NCBI RefSeq assembly: GCF_029852145.1
Contig: NC_079977.1
Location: 8,715,337-8,779,336 of the forward strand
Source: Microplitis mediator
Lineage: Eukaryota; Arthropoda; Insecta; Hymenoptera; Braconidae
DNA length: 64,000 bases
Reading direction: 5' to 3'
Every line of letters begins with the position of its first letter. The first letter of the stretch is position 1. Position numbers and translations under genes: made by a program. The notes under the pieces were generated by a model, which was not told the origin of the DNA, made no database searches, and saw only the letters and a list, made by a program, of their open reading frames with translations. Shown piece after piece: positions 12,184-23,984 of the stretch.

Positions 12184-12824
12184 CACTGTAAAAAATCCGG
12201 AGTGAATCCGGAGAGAATTCGGATTGAAATTAAATCCGAATTCACTTCGCCACTCGGAGTTCCGGAGATTTAAAAAAAAATCACTCCGCATGCGGAGTGA
12301 ATTGGGAGTTTTTTTTTAGCGAGGTGATCTCGGAGTGACGCGAATTTTATTTCACTCCCAATTCACTCCGGTCCGGAGTTTTAATACTTAAATAAATTTA
12401 TATTAATTTATATGAAACTGCTAAACAACGTGTGTGTGTGTGTGCGAGTGTGTGTTTGCGTGTACGTGTGTGCAAATATGTGCGTGTGTGCAAATTTGGG
12501 CGTGTGTGTGTGTGCAAATGTGTGCGTGCGTGTGTGTGCGAGTGCGCGTGTGTGCCTAAATATGTATGTGCGTATGTGTGTGCATATCAGCTGATCAATA
12601 ATGTAATACGCGAATTTTTACTTCGATTTTATTATGTGGAGTTATATTTTATTAATAATATTTTCAAAACTCCTCTCCGGAGTGAATTTCACTCCGGAGG
12701 GATTAAATTAATAAAAAATTATCTTCTCCGCGAAAACTTCCCTGCGGAGTGAATTTCACTCCGAGGGGAGTGAATAATTAAAAATTCACTCACTCCGCAT
12801 TCACTCCGCGAATTATTTACAGTG
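12184..12824. mobile_element. MITE, family B, copy 1, with internal GT microsatellite
   Basis: It starts CACTGTAAAAAATCCGGAGT and ends CGAATTATTTACAGTG, with TA outside both ends. The halves are built of inverted CACTCCG/CGGAGTGA words. The centre (about 12428-12590) is an imperfect GT/GC microsatellite, which explains the cysteine- and valine-rich frames there; these are not genes. Copies 2 and 3 are at 26484-26875 and 43206-43583. Confidence 0.8.
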
Positions 12825-12826
12825 TA

Positions 12827-13950
12827 CCGATCTCAATAAAAAAAAGTCCAAGCATTTTAAAACTGAAAGTATATTTTTTTTTCAAGATACTTGATTATTA
12901 TTTTTCTGATGATTTGTTGCATTGGCGGGTTATTAATATTTTCTCATGGAAGTGCAGATCAATGGAACAATTAATAAATAATTATGTGAAAAAAAGAAAC
13001 CGTGAAAAATTGTAATGAAGATTTCAAGCGAACAGTTAGACATCAACGGGTACAAGTATCATTTGCGGCCACTGTACCATTTATTTCTTCCCTATTATAT
13101 AAATGTATACATTAAAAATACGAAGGTTTCGTTATCGTAACACTAAATTAAAAGTATCTTACATAACATTGCAGAATAAAACAATTTATTCAAATCTATT
13201 TGACATATTATCTCTCCAGTGGTCACAAATGTTAAAATATCCTCTCCTTTATAAAACATTTTTCTTTGAAATATAATAATTATATGAAAATTTTTACGAT
13301 TTTGTTATGTACAAAGTTTTATTTTCTAGCTATTATTAATTATCTCAGTATTTTTTGAAAATAAAAACTTATCATTTGAACGTGACTAAGAATAATTATT
13401 TTAATAATTTCCAATGTAATTTTTCTAAAAAAAATTTCAATGTTTATTTAAAAAAATTTTAATTATTTAAAGTTCATTAGTGATTTTAATTTTGATAAGA
13501 AATATCTTTCGAAAAACATAAGATGGACTATGATACAGAATCATTAGATAAAAAAATGCAATTTCCTATAACTATGGAAGCTGTAAGAAATTTTTAAAAA
13601 TCATTCACAAGTTATAACCATTCAAGCAATTGATGCATTTTTTAGCAGTTATAAATTTTAAAAGATTTTGAATAGCTGTTATTTAGAAATTATTGAAATT
13701 AAAATATTTTTCAATCTGATCTGAGTTATAACTGCAATTGTAAAAAATTAAATCATGTTTCCATCAAACACTCGCAATATTTACTAGTCTTTTGAGACTT
13801 TTTGACTTGAACTTATTGATTCCTTAAAACAAATCCTCAACTTTTCCAAAAATACTCTCATTTTAAATGAACAGTTATTTTATTTTCAATACTAACAAAA
13901 CAAAAAAATTATTCCAACCCTGCATTCCAATCATTATTTTTCCGTCCATT
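12827..13950. other. AT-rich non-coding stretch
   Basis: No gene, repeat boundary or structured motif that I can support. Poly-A/T-rich sequence throughout. Confidence 0.4.
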
Positions 13951-13954
13951 TGTA

Positions 13955-15007
13955 TATAAAAAATCTGAAAATTGGTTGACCGTGTGGGTTATTAGCCTTA
14001 AAACTTCTCACTGTTTTCGAACTTCTTGAGCTCGAAAACATTGTCGATGTCAATACATGTTCGAGCTCTTTAAGTTCAAGAATACCTTTAAATGGATTGG
14101 TATTTTCGAGGCCTTCGAGCTGGAAAAAAGTGACATTTCGTATTAACCTCCGAAAATTCAAGAAATTGAAAGTAATCAATAATTTTTTTTTTAAGTTTTG
14201 CCCGCGATTATGCTTGATAAATTGAATCTTTTTGAACAGAAATTTAAATAAATGATCGACAGAAAGAGTCACGTGAACTTTAAATTAAACCAGCGAATTA
14301 ATTTATGAAACATCCAGAGAAAAAAAGTCAGAAATAGTGTTTTTTCAAAAATTTTGATGATATTATTTAAACTAACGAACCGATTGCAATAATTCATGTA
14401 GTAATCAACAAACACTATAAAGTCAGGGGGCCTTTATGAGTTTCGAAACATATGAGGAATTACAATATGCGTTATCCGAAAAAAACGGAGTAAATTGTTA
14501 TTTTTTAAATTTTTCATCGTGGATATCCTTCGAACTAACCTACTGATTTTGATGTTTGAAGCGGCATTCAACGCATTTTTTTAGCCTTTCACGTTAAAGC
14601 GTTCTAGAATCAATAAGTTTTGCGATTTTTGGGTTTATTACGAAAACAAACATTTTTTTAATTTTTCGACAATGATCTCTTGAACAATTAATTTGATTTT
14701 GGTGGTTGAGGCGGCACCCGCCGCGGCTTATACAGCTTTAGAGCTGATTAGATTTCGAAATCAATCCATCAAGTACACTAAAAGTTATCCAAAAAAAACA
14801 TTTTTCAAAAAATTTCCTTTTTAGACTATCTCCGAATATACGGTACCTATTAAGCTCAATTTCTCACAAATTTTTAGAATTAATGAGCCGCTTCAAACGC
14901 AACCTCAAAAAGCCAAATCAATTCATCCGTTCAAAAGTTAAGGAATATCTACATACATACACTCGAACTTTTTTTTTTAAATTTTAAATTTTCTTAGCGG
15001 GAAGTTA
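13955..15007 (-). mobile_element. Repeat family E, copy 1
   Basis: The right edge is TTTTCTTAGCGGGAAGTTAA, the diagnostic terminus of this family (AACTTCCCGCTAAGAAAA read inward). The opposite end has inverted GAGCTCGAAAACA/GTTCGAGCTC words near 14020-14070 and a GGTTGACCGTGTGGGTT variant of the CTGACCCTGCGGGCCAG motif seen in copies at 38.6 and 54.2 kb. The interior has the family's phrases about CGATCTCTTGAACAATTAAT. The 112-codon minus-strand frame at 13934-14272 lies in this repeat and is not considered a gene. Confidence 0.6.
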
Positions 15008-16407
15008 AAAAGATTCAAATAATTATATAATCAAAGTAATATTAAAAAAATAAAATATTAATAATTATCAGGAGCAATTGAGGAGTGCACTGTTGGATTT
15101 TCCATTTTACATTTTCTAAAAATACTTTATTTCTCAATTTTCACTTGAACAACAAAATGATAGCGGTAAATTCGAGTGGACACAGTGAATAAAGTGTCGA
15201 CTGCGTGTTTCCTATGCAACAAAAAAAAAAAAAAGTTTTTTGAGCACACATTATTTCCATGTCGTTTCAGGAAAAGGGTGGCGTCCTGAATGATTCACAG
15301 AACACACAGTACACATGTACATGTATAACTATACAAACAAGTTAATAATTGGATTGTAACCATAGTAAGAGAGAAAATAAAACCGTCACCGTACCAATTT
15401 GTGTCGTGGTATTGTGGTTGTACTTTTAGTTATGAGTCTCAACTGATTTGGATACCACCAGACTCACAAGAGACACGCGAAATCCGCCAAGTTAATTAGC
15501 TCTATGTATATATATATACATCATACAGAATTGTTTATTCCAGTAATTACGTTTTTACGGAATCTATTTCATCATTCATAGCAACCACTGCCGCTACTAT
15601 TACCGCTACTAAAACAAATTATTATTTATTGACGTATCGCATAATTCGAACATAATTAATTAATTACATTTTATGTGTACATGAATAATTTATAGCCAGG
15701 TAAATTATAGAAGAGTGCTTTTACCCACAAGTTTCCAAAGTACAAACATACTTGTACACGTTTCCCAAACCATAAATTGTAATTATCCGTGGGGTTACCC
15801 CAACTGGGAAAACTCGAATGATCGATACCATTTATATGTATTATGTATAATGTATACTGAATACACATATATTTATTAAATATATTTAACCTAGAGGGCA
15901 TACTCATGCTGTTCAATTTTCGAGAATACAAAAAGTTGTATATTTTTTAATTTTATTTATTGATCAGGTAACACACAGTACAAAACGAGCTTTAAAGTTT
16001 ATTCATAAATTACGTATTTTAATGATCAATATTATTATTCATGGATTTTTGTTTGTTTTGTGCTGTGTAAATAAAATATTCGGGTGTTGACGATGAAAAA
16101 ACATTGATAAGAATTGAGTTGGTTTATTTTTGAGAGTAAAAATTATTGAGCTACGAATGCTATGGTTTGGAAGGAAAACCAATCACCACAAATATTTTAG
16201 TTTTTCATTCACTTTTTAATTTGAAATGATGTTGGGTAGAAGGCGGAATGGAATTGGTTGCTGAAATACGGTTTGTAAATTTTTTATGTTGCTGTAAGCA
16301 CACGTTGTGGATGAAAATCCTATTTTAAAAAAAAGACTGGAATTAGTAATTTTTGAAAATTTTTACTGTGGATGCTCTGAATCTAGTTGGCTTGTTAATC
16401 ATTTTTT
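15008..16407. other. Non-coding stretch
   Basis: 15060-15480 is mixed-composition sequence with a poly-A run near 15220. 15490-15530 is TA-rich. 15700-15900 is less AT-rich but has only short frames. No gene or clear element boundary. Confidence 0.4.
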
Positions 16408-16738
16408 AAACTTCCCGCTAAGAAAAGTAAAAAAAATTCCCGCTATTAAAAAAGAAGTCAAAGTATTAGTTTCAGTCCGATGTTAGAATATGAAGTTTTC
16501 AACAGATGTCAACGTTGTAAGGTCCTAAAAATCTATTCTGGCTAATGTAAGATAATGACCGAGTGTATGTATGTGCAGATGTAGGTAGTATGTAAAAATT
16601 ATATTTTCTTGAACAATTAACAGATTCGTATCTTTGATACGGCATTCGAAGTAGCTTATCAAAACTTCCGCGAAAAATTGAGCTCAATCGGCACAGTACC
16701 TTCCGAGTGATTCTAGAAATAAAATATTTGAAGAAGTA

Positions 16739-17316
16739 CCCGGGTCAAAAATAAAACTTGATTCAGGCTCGCTTCGCCTTATTTTCTTTTGAAGTTATCG
16801 ATTTGCCGACGATTTTTTGATAAGATCTCAACTTTTTCGACTTAAATTTAATTTTTTTCAACTTTTTGAACTTTTTTCATCTTAGTTTCAACTTATTCGT
16901 CTTTACTTTGAGCACGATAGTCATTCACATTACTTTTGACTTGCTAAACCAAGTCGAAAAAAAGTAATTTCTTCGCCTTACTTCCGCCTTAATATATAAA
17001 AATTATTTCACCTTAGTTCTGACTTTTTCGACTTATAATTTGAGTCGAATAAGTCTACATCAAGTCAGTTTCGACTTGATTTAGACTTTTTCGACTTAAA
17101 ATGTAAGGCGAAAAAGTCTAAACCAAGTCAATTTCGACTTGATCTTGACTTTTTCGTCTTAAATCGTGACTAAGTAAGCCAGTTAAGTCTAAACCAAGGC
17201 GAAAACCCAATGTATTTCATACCTCCGTAAAAAAAGCCGAGTTTGTCTTGTGAAAAACGGCTCCAAATTTCGACTTGGTAAACCAAGTCTAAATCAAGTT
17301 TTATTTTTGACCTGGG
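16739..17316. mobile_element. MITE, family K (578 bp, TA-flanked)
   Basis: The terminal inverted repeats are CCCGGGTCAAAAATAAAACT at the left and the complement of AGTTTTATTTTTGACCTGGG at the right, with TA at 16737-16738 and 17317-17318. The interior is a run of variants of AAGTCGAAAAAGTCTAAATC in both orientations. No coding frame. It is inserted in a family E copy. Confidence 0.8.
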
Positions 17317-17409
17317 TATCTTTTTTCGAATAACTTTGATCATACTTGATGAATTAAGTTTAAAATTTGACCAGCTCTAAGACTCTGAAAAACCACAGCG
17401 AACAATGTA

Positions 17410-17918
17410 CACGGAGAAAAAAATATCGCCAGAATGACTATCCAATGTATCCTCAATTGACGTATCGTCAGAATAACGATTCGAATACCTAATTTAGGAA
17501 TACTCTCATATTAATTTAATAATCTATAGTATCGTTAAAGTAAAGATACGTTTTTGGGTTAGGCTAAGTATTCGTTTATTTAATTTAACAATACGACGAA
17601 TAGCCTTTGTAACGATATGTAGTTTCGTTGATATAAGTATCTGTATTGCCAGCGTGAGGATCCGTATAGCTAAATTGGCTATACGTATCATCGTTCTCGC
17701 TTGCCGGATGCCTAAATACAGAGTTTGCGCAATAGTCATGTCAGCGATTCATAAAATGCCTAAAATAAGGATACGGATCGTCATTTTGACGATCCACTGT
17801 GAGGATACTCTGTATAGCTGAATTGGCTATACGGCGTATCGTTAACTAAGATGACTATACAGCGTATAGCCAGAATAGCGATACGTATACTTAATCTGGC
17901 GATATTTTTCTCTCCGTG
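17410..17918 (-). mobile_element. MITE, family D, copy 2 (509 bp, TA-flanked)
   Basis: Nearly identical to 1723-2237 in reverse orientation. The ends CACGGAGAAAAAAATATCGC and GCGATATTTTTCTCTCCGTG are flanked by TA at 17408-17409 and 17919-17920. It sits inside family E copy 2a. A 71-codon frame (17524-17739, minus) matches the 61-codon frame of copy 1; it consists of translated sub-repeats and is not called a gene. Confidence 0.85.
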
Positions 17919-17984
17919 TATTAACCATCAACATCTGATAACTTGTTCAAGAAATCGTTGACAAAAAAATTCAAATAATATTTT

Positions 17985-18127
17985 TAACTTCCCGTTAAGA
18001 AAATTGTAAATTTTTGGAAAGTTATTGTCTTCACCCCGATTTTCGAAAATCAGTTTTCATCAGATGTCGACGTTATGAGGTCCTAGAAAACTATTCTAAT
18101 CATTTTCAGAATGATGCCCGACTATTT

Positions 18128-18162
<35 letters not shown>

Positions 18163-18644
18163 GATGTAAGCTCTTCATATCTTTCGAATCAATTAACCGA
18201 TTGAGATGGTTCCTGCAGCAATCAGAAGAGTTTGTTGGCCGTCAACTTTTCTGAAAATTTTAGATCGATCGATCAAATAGACTCTAAGATATAGAATTTA
18301 TACAAAAAAAAATTTTTTTTTAGCTTTTTTGAAATTTTTTAGAAAAGGCTTGATCGATTGATTTCAAAATCTCATCAGCTCTGGAACTCAATGAAACACG
18401 TCGATTGCCGCCGCAACCATCTAAATTGGTTAATTCGTTCAAGAGATATCGTTGACGAAAAAAATGGTCAAAAACGGTTTTTCGCAAATATCTTAGAAAC
18501 GACTAAACCAATCATTTCAAAAATTTTATCAACTTTGGAACTCAATAAAACGCGCCAATTGCCACATCGAGCATCAAAATTGGTTAATCAGTTCGAACGA
18601 TATCGCAAAAGAAAGTTTTAAAAATAACATTTAATGTCATTTTT
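17985..18644 (+). mobile_element. Repeat family E, copy 2b
   Basis: It starts TAACTTCCCGTTAAGAAAAT, then has the family's GTTTTCATCAGATGTCGACG phrase, a (TG)n tract (18130-18159), and interior phrases CGATTGCCGCC and GGTTAATTCGTTCAAGAGAT repeated as variants at 18360-18620. The 87-codon plus-strand frame (18358-18621) lies in this repeat. Related interior sequence is at 57105-57560. Confidence 0.65.
18130..18159. repeat. (TG)n microsatellite inside family E
   Basis: A run of about 15 TG units at the position where other E copies have shorter TG/CA runs (near 16563, 39057, 54644 and 60220). Confidence 0.9.
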
Positions 18645-19856
18645 CTCGGATAATCATAATATATTGTACTAAAATGTCTTTAAAATCATATTAACTCTTT
18701 GTCATCATGGTTTCTATCAATCACCATATCATGTAATGCAACTCGTTCTTTAATTGAAATAATATTATCAACAAAAAAATTTTAAAAATCCCCTCGTCAC
18801 TCTCTAAAAACGAATTAGTGAAAATCACGTGACAATCACTATTTGGCAGTGAATAGTTACTTATTGCTAGTGAAAAGTATACCACTATTTGAATTATTGA
18901 CATACTTTTCACTAGTAAATAGTGAATAGTCACTATTTTCACTGTTTCAAATTTAAGAGAGCACTATGTTTTTATTAACTCGCTTTCATGTATGTCTGTC
19001 CGGATGAAATTTTGTAATTGATTTTACGGTGTGTCTAGTCATCTGCTAATCGGGCGACTAATATATAATATTTATCTACTAATCGGACGAATAATTTATT
19101 TTATTTATCTCTTTGTTAGACGACTAATTTATTTTATTTGTTCACTTATTAGATGATTAGATGATGATTGATTTTAAACTATCTTACCGATGAGCTAGAA
19201 ATTTGAAATTTGGAACATGGCTCAGAATTAGATGATAATGCAAGAAAATGAAAGAAAATAAATAAATAAATAAACAAAATAAAGAAGGAGAAGAAGTAGA
19301 AGAAGAAAAAAAAAACACAAAAATGAAAAAAAGTAATAAAAAAAATTCGTATTCATTTATATGTCTGTTCGATATAAACTTTTATAATCAATTTAAAACT
19401 AACTTATGGGTGAGTTATATTCTTGAATATAGCTCACAACTGGATGACAGATAAACAAAAAGAATTAAGCAATTTGTTCATGTAGGTATGTATCAAAGCT
19501 CAATGGTAAAATGCCATGTAATGAAGATGCAATGAAGAAGATGGAAAGAATGCGATAACTATGACCTTGAGTACCATGAATTGAGTCATGTATTTAAAAT
19601 TTTGAACTAAAAAGAATCTGGCTTTAATTTGTTTCAATATTTTTAAGTATAGATCTTACAAAAAATGATTTTTGCTTGCTTCTTGATTTTGTTTAGAAAA
19701 AAAAAAAAAAAACAATTAAATAGTTTGCTATATTATTGGTAGTTAGATATAACGATTTTCTATTTCAGATATGATCAGGTGAAAAAAAAACTAAAATAAA
19801 CCTGTAATTTGTCGCATGTCTCTGCCATTATCTTATCAAGATGTTTAAAATCGATT
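18645..19856. other. AT-rich non-coding stretch containing MITE C1
   Basis: Apart from C1 (18800-18961) no element is clear. 19030-19150 has three or four degenerate units of the type GACTAATTTATTTTATTTAT (period about 40 bp). 19255-19345 is purine/A-rich. No gene. Confidence 0.4.
18800..18961. mobile_element. MITE, family C, copy 1 (162 bp)
   Basis: It starts CTCTCTAAAAACGAATTAGT and ends TTTCAAATTTAAGAGAG. The inside is a near-complete palindrome around AGTGAAAAGTAT/ATACTTTTCACT. It has the same length as copy 2 (33948-34109) and differs from it at only a few positions by eye, so these two copies are young relative to other families. Confidence 0.8.
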
Positions 19857-19859
19857 TTG

Positions 19860-20455
19860 AAATTTCACACATAATACTAAAAAGCAGAAAATAATTATCG
19901 AAATGAAAAAAAAATTTTAACATACCACGTTTTTATAACGGACTAAAAAGTAGAAAATAATTTCTTCGTGCCTCATGAAGATTTAAAACCACGAACTTCT
20001 TACAGATAGCCCTGAAAATTTGTATTGGTGACTTTTTAAAAGCTATGAAAATACTTGTAAGATTTAAAACGAAAAATGTGGGGGGGGGGCATGCACTACA
20101 TTACTGTAAGAAGTGTTGAGAGGAACTATCAATGAGAAAACTTAGACATCGGTTCACATCATTTGCAGTTCAATAAAATTTTTAGTTGAACTATTAATGC
20201 ATTAATTATCTGTTGTATGCGCTGCAAGTTTTTTCTTTTAAATCTTACAAGCATTATCACAGCTTTTAAAAATTTACAATCATAAATTTTCAGGACTATA
20301 TGTAAGAATTTCGGAATCTATATATGCAGTTTTAAATCTTCATGAGCCTCCAAAAAATTATTTTATACTTTTTAGTCTGTTTTAAAAACGTGTTATATTA
20401 ACAGCTTTTTTTTTATTCCGATAATTATTAACATTTTTCTCTGATATTTTATATA
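19860..20455. repeat. Large foldback (family P): two inverted arms of about 200 bp
   Basis: The left arm (19860-20070) contains GACTAAAAAGTAGAAAATAA, TCATGAAGATTTAAAAC and CTTGTAAGATTTAAAA. The right arm (20222-20455) contains the complements of these in mirrored order. The loop of about 150 bp includes a G10 run at 20080-20089. It may be a foldback element or a decayed hairpin MITE. No coding frame. Confidence 0.65.
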
Positions 20456-21469
20456 TATTAACACTCTGATTTCATTCAAAACTCATTTGACTTTTTATCT
20501 AAATAACTCACATTTATTTTTATCCGAATATACTTGTTTCATCAAGAATAATCGTAAATAAATATTTAAAAATCGCTTGTTTATTAAATAATTTAGATTT
20601 CTTGAAGTTTTTTAGTGCAATATAAAATAAAATGTAAAGACAATAATGTTTCCGAGCTCAAAAAACTTCTTATCTCTCCTAACCTATAGTCAAAGATTCT
20701 TTAGGTATAATTAAATAATAAACCGTAAAAATGAAAATTGAACTTTACTTACATAACAATTATTCAGACTCAGAATCTTTAAGCCGCGAAAAACCAGCCT
20801 GCAACAAATAAAATAAACAAAATAATTAAATTATTAATATTTATGTCCAACACAGATTTCTATCATACACATGTCATTGCATGTTAACAAGCTGTTAAAT
20901 TTAAAACTAATTGGTAATAATCTCAACTCAACTACTTTTGCACATGACTTATGTATCACTACGTACAGCTTACGTGACCCTAACACTTGTTCTATTTTTA
21001 AAAGAATAATTTTTATTTACGTACTCATTAAATTACGTCAACAAAAAAATTATTATTATTTTTTTTTATTTCCTCTCATCATATATGTTTTTATTTTATC
21101 TTTTTTTTTTTTTTCTTTATATTATTATGTTTGTTTGTTAATACAAATAATGGATAGGTTGCAAAAAATGTAATGTTGATGATAATAATAGGCTTGAGTA
21201 TTTGCTGAATAAAAGGTGTCTCGTGCAGGATGGTACTTTCGATGGCTATCATATAATCGTATGTTGCACATACTTGTGCCTGTTGCTACCATCAGGAAGT
21301 AATGGGTCACGTTGATGTCGTTGCTCGTTGTTCTAGGTAATAATAGTAAGTGAGCAGATATATAAGTACATTTTTTGAGTTAAGATTCTCGATCATAAAT
21401 AATAGAATAGAGTCAAATATTATAAAAATTAATATTATTATAGATGAGGCAGAATGGACTCCCAGATTT
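20456..21469. other. AT-rich non-coding stretch
   Basis: 20640-21020 is somewhat less AT-rich. 21040-21130 is T-rich. 21170-21350 is more complex (CTCGTGCAGGATGGTACTTT) but without a recognisable frame. No gene. Confidence 0.4.
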
Positions 21470-21605
21470 TTAACTTCCCGCTAAGAAAATTGGAAATTTT
21501 TTAAAATTCGAGAAGTTATTGGTTTCGATCCGATTTACGAAAATCTAATTTCTAAGAAATCTTGACGTTTTGAACTTCTAGGAAGCTATTCTGACTATTC
21601 CCGGA
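21470..21605 (+). mobile_element. Repeat family E, copy 3 (fragment)
   Basis: It starts TAACTTCCCGCTAAGAAAAT and continues through GTTATTGGTTTCGATCCGAT and CTATTCTGACTATTCCCGGA, the standard first ~130 bp of the family, then stops. It is truncated where possible element Q begins. Confidence 0.65.
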
Positions 21606-22240
21606 TGTTACATAGTAATGAGGATTTTTTAGCGTCGAGATTCATGGGACAGTGTAATCCCCCCCCCATTCTACTTGGCAATGTTGGTTATGTTAGCATA
21701 GGAATAATTACCATTCTACATTGATGAGAGAACTATGTAAATGGACATGACTATAATGTTACCTAGCAACATTAACGATGTTTTATTTATTTTATAATTA
21801 TCAAATAAGGTTATGACAAATTAAATAACTCAAGTTACTTTAAAAATATGTAGAAATTAAATTAATCTATTGACATAATTAAAATATTGCTCATATCATT
21901 TTTTGATGAAAGATAAAGAATAATTTGAAAAATTAGAATATTTAGCAATAAACAATTCGTGTACTTCGTTTGTTTGCTTAGTTGTCTTATATATATTTAT
22001 TAAACTGTAATAACAGCTATTCAAGCATGGGACTGAGTACCATTCAACATAGCCCTGATTCCCATGCTAGATAGCGATTTTCACCATTTTACTTGCTTCA
22101 ATGTAACATAGTAATCATTGCCAGAAAAATGGCAAGGAATCCTATTCTACATAGTATTATTTACTATTTTACAAGAAATTAATCTGGTTACTATGTAGAA
22201 CGGTAATAATTACTATTCTTTTCTCCCCGTGTAGGGACGA
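21605..22240. mobile_element. Possible MITE (Q), boundaries uncertain
   Basis: The right edge TTTTCTCCCCGTGTA resembles the CACGGAG ends of other MITEs here. The interior repeats words such as CTACATAGTA, GTTACTATGT and ACCATTCTAC in both orientations. A C9 run is at 21659-21667. I could not fix the left end. Confidence 0.3.
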
Positions 22241-23700
22241 CATGGATTTTATGGGGCAAATGAGGCCATTCAAAGTTCCTTAGAAAGGTTATTAATTTGA
22301 AATCACCCTGACGAATTTTAATTTAAATAATGTAATTAAGAATTTTGTACAAAATAAAATTTTTTACAAATAATTATCGGATAATTGTTTTGTAAATTCA
22401 ATGTTTTAATCATGATTACTTATTAAACTCTTTGGAAAACAGTTTAAAAATAAAAATCTTTTAAATGAATTTTCAATTATAATGAATAAAATAAGTATAG
22501 TATCAATATAAAATAAATAAACAAAAATAATAGTAAGTTTAGATGACCTGGCTTGTTAAAGTCTCTGGCATCAGACGTAAAAAAATTTTCGTGGCAATTC
22601 CACACAGCGTAATTTAATTTAACGGAGCAATGCTCGAGCAAACTTTCTCGTTTCCCGAATCCCTTGAGTGAGGTGTGAGAGTCTAGAGTGATAGTAAGTA
22701 CTGAAGCTGGAGCTGGTGCTGCAGTTGGAGTTGGAATTGGAGGACGTTCATTGAGGGTAAGACCGAAGGGTCAGGGGTTAGCGGGAACGAAGAAGAATTG
22801 TATAAAACTGGTAGTGCGCGGGTGGGCACCAAGAACTACAGCTCTAGGTGGTGATGGTATGGTCTCTCGTCGAGAGATATATAGCAGCATTGAGAAGACG
22901 AGGTAGGTGGATTTTTATCGCTGACTCGACTCCCAGTCGATTACAAGATATATGTACTCGTGCTCAAACTAAACGTGCATCCCATTGTCAGATTTATTAT
23001 TGTTATTATTGATTTAGTCATTTTTTATGTTATAAACCTTTTAGTAAAATTAAAAAAATTATTTTTTAAAATAATAATTGAACTAATTTTTATTATTGAA
23101 AATATTGGGTATACGTGAAAGTTGATAAGGACATTATTTGTAAAAAATTGGATTGTTTCGAAATTGTTTTCTTTTATTTTTGCCGTATCTTTGATAATTA
23201 TCAATAAATTATCAAGAATTTTAATTTAAAAAAATTAAAAAATTTTTCTTTATGAATAAACTAAAAATTTTACATCTTTAAAAAAATTTTAGAGTCAAAA
23301 CCACTGAGCTTTCATAAAAATTAATATGAACCTTTTTTATAGAGAATAAAGTTTTCTATACAATTGGTGTTTTTATCACATCTGCAATATTTTCTTCAAA
23401 ATAATAATATAATTTACTAATACTTTTGAATTTTTTTTTATGAAAAAGTTAATTCTATCAATATACGTATAAAAATAAAATAGTAAAATATAATATTATC
23501 ATCAAAATGACACTCAATTCAATAAAAAAGTATAAAATATTTTAAACTTTCGCTATCGTCAGATCTTTAGAAATTCTGTTCAATTTACAGAAATAAAAAA
23601 ATTAAGCCCCCTTAAAAATGTATAAAAAGTAAAAGCTATTTCTCAGAGTGAAATGTTAAATTCAATATCATACATTCATCTTTTCTCGTTCTCTCTTTCT

Positions 23701-23703
<3 letters not shown>

Positions 23704-23756
<53 letters not shown>
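23704..23756. repeat. (AT)n microsatellite
   Basis: An uninterrupted TA/AT run of about 26 units. Confidence 0.95.
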
Positions 23757-23758
<2 letters not shown>

Positions 23759-23956
23759 TTCTTCACATTATTTTATCCTAGTAGCAATAGCATATAAAAG
23801 TTGTCTAAAGTAAAAGGACAACTCAATAAAAAAATATTACAATAAAATTAAATCAACACTTAACTTCACTACTATATAATAATAACTCGTATATAAATTT
23901 GTAAAACTTTTAAATTTTTTTTCGTGCAGAGTAAAGTCAACGAGTTTATTTTCAAC

Positions 23957-23984
23957 AAAAAAAAAAAAAAAAAAAAAAAAAAAA
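23957..23984. repeat. Poly-A run (28 A)
   Basis: Homopolymer. It could be a retroposed tail or a simple expansion; no target-site duplication identified. Confidence 0.9.

Larger units (their letters stand above)
16408..17984 (+). mobile_element. Repeat family E, copy 2a, split by two nested MITEs
   Basis: It starts AACTTCCCGCTAAGAAAAG and continues with the family's AACAGATGTCAACGTT and GGTCCTAAAAATCTATTC phrases. Family K (16739-17316) and family D (17410-17918) interrupt it. Sequence on either side of each insertion continues the E alignment: CCAGCTCTAAGACTCTGAAA lies before D, and ACTTGTTCAAGAAATCGTTG after D, matching the order in copy 2b. E is therefore older than both insertions. Confidence 0.6.

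Noticed and set aside
12412..12752. Cysteine/valine-rich frames
   Set aside because: Direct translation of an imperfect GT/GC microsatellite in the centre of a family B MITE.
15850..15875. GTATACTGAAT shared with the Hox-cluster miRNA iab-4
   Set aside because: The seed differs and no precursor hairpin is evident; a chance match in AT-rich DNA.
22688..22906. Glycine/valine-rich 72-codon frame
   Set aside because: Starts at GTG and encodes a low-complexity GGAGTTGGAATTGG-type tract; no domain.
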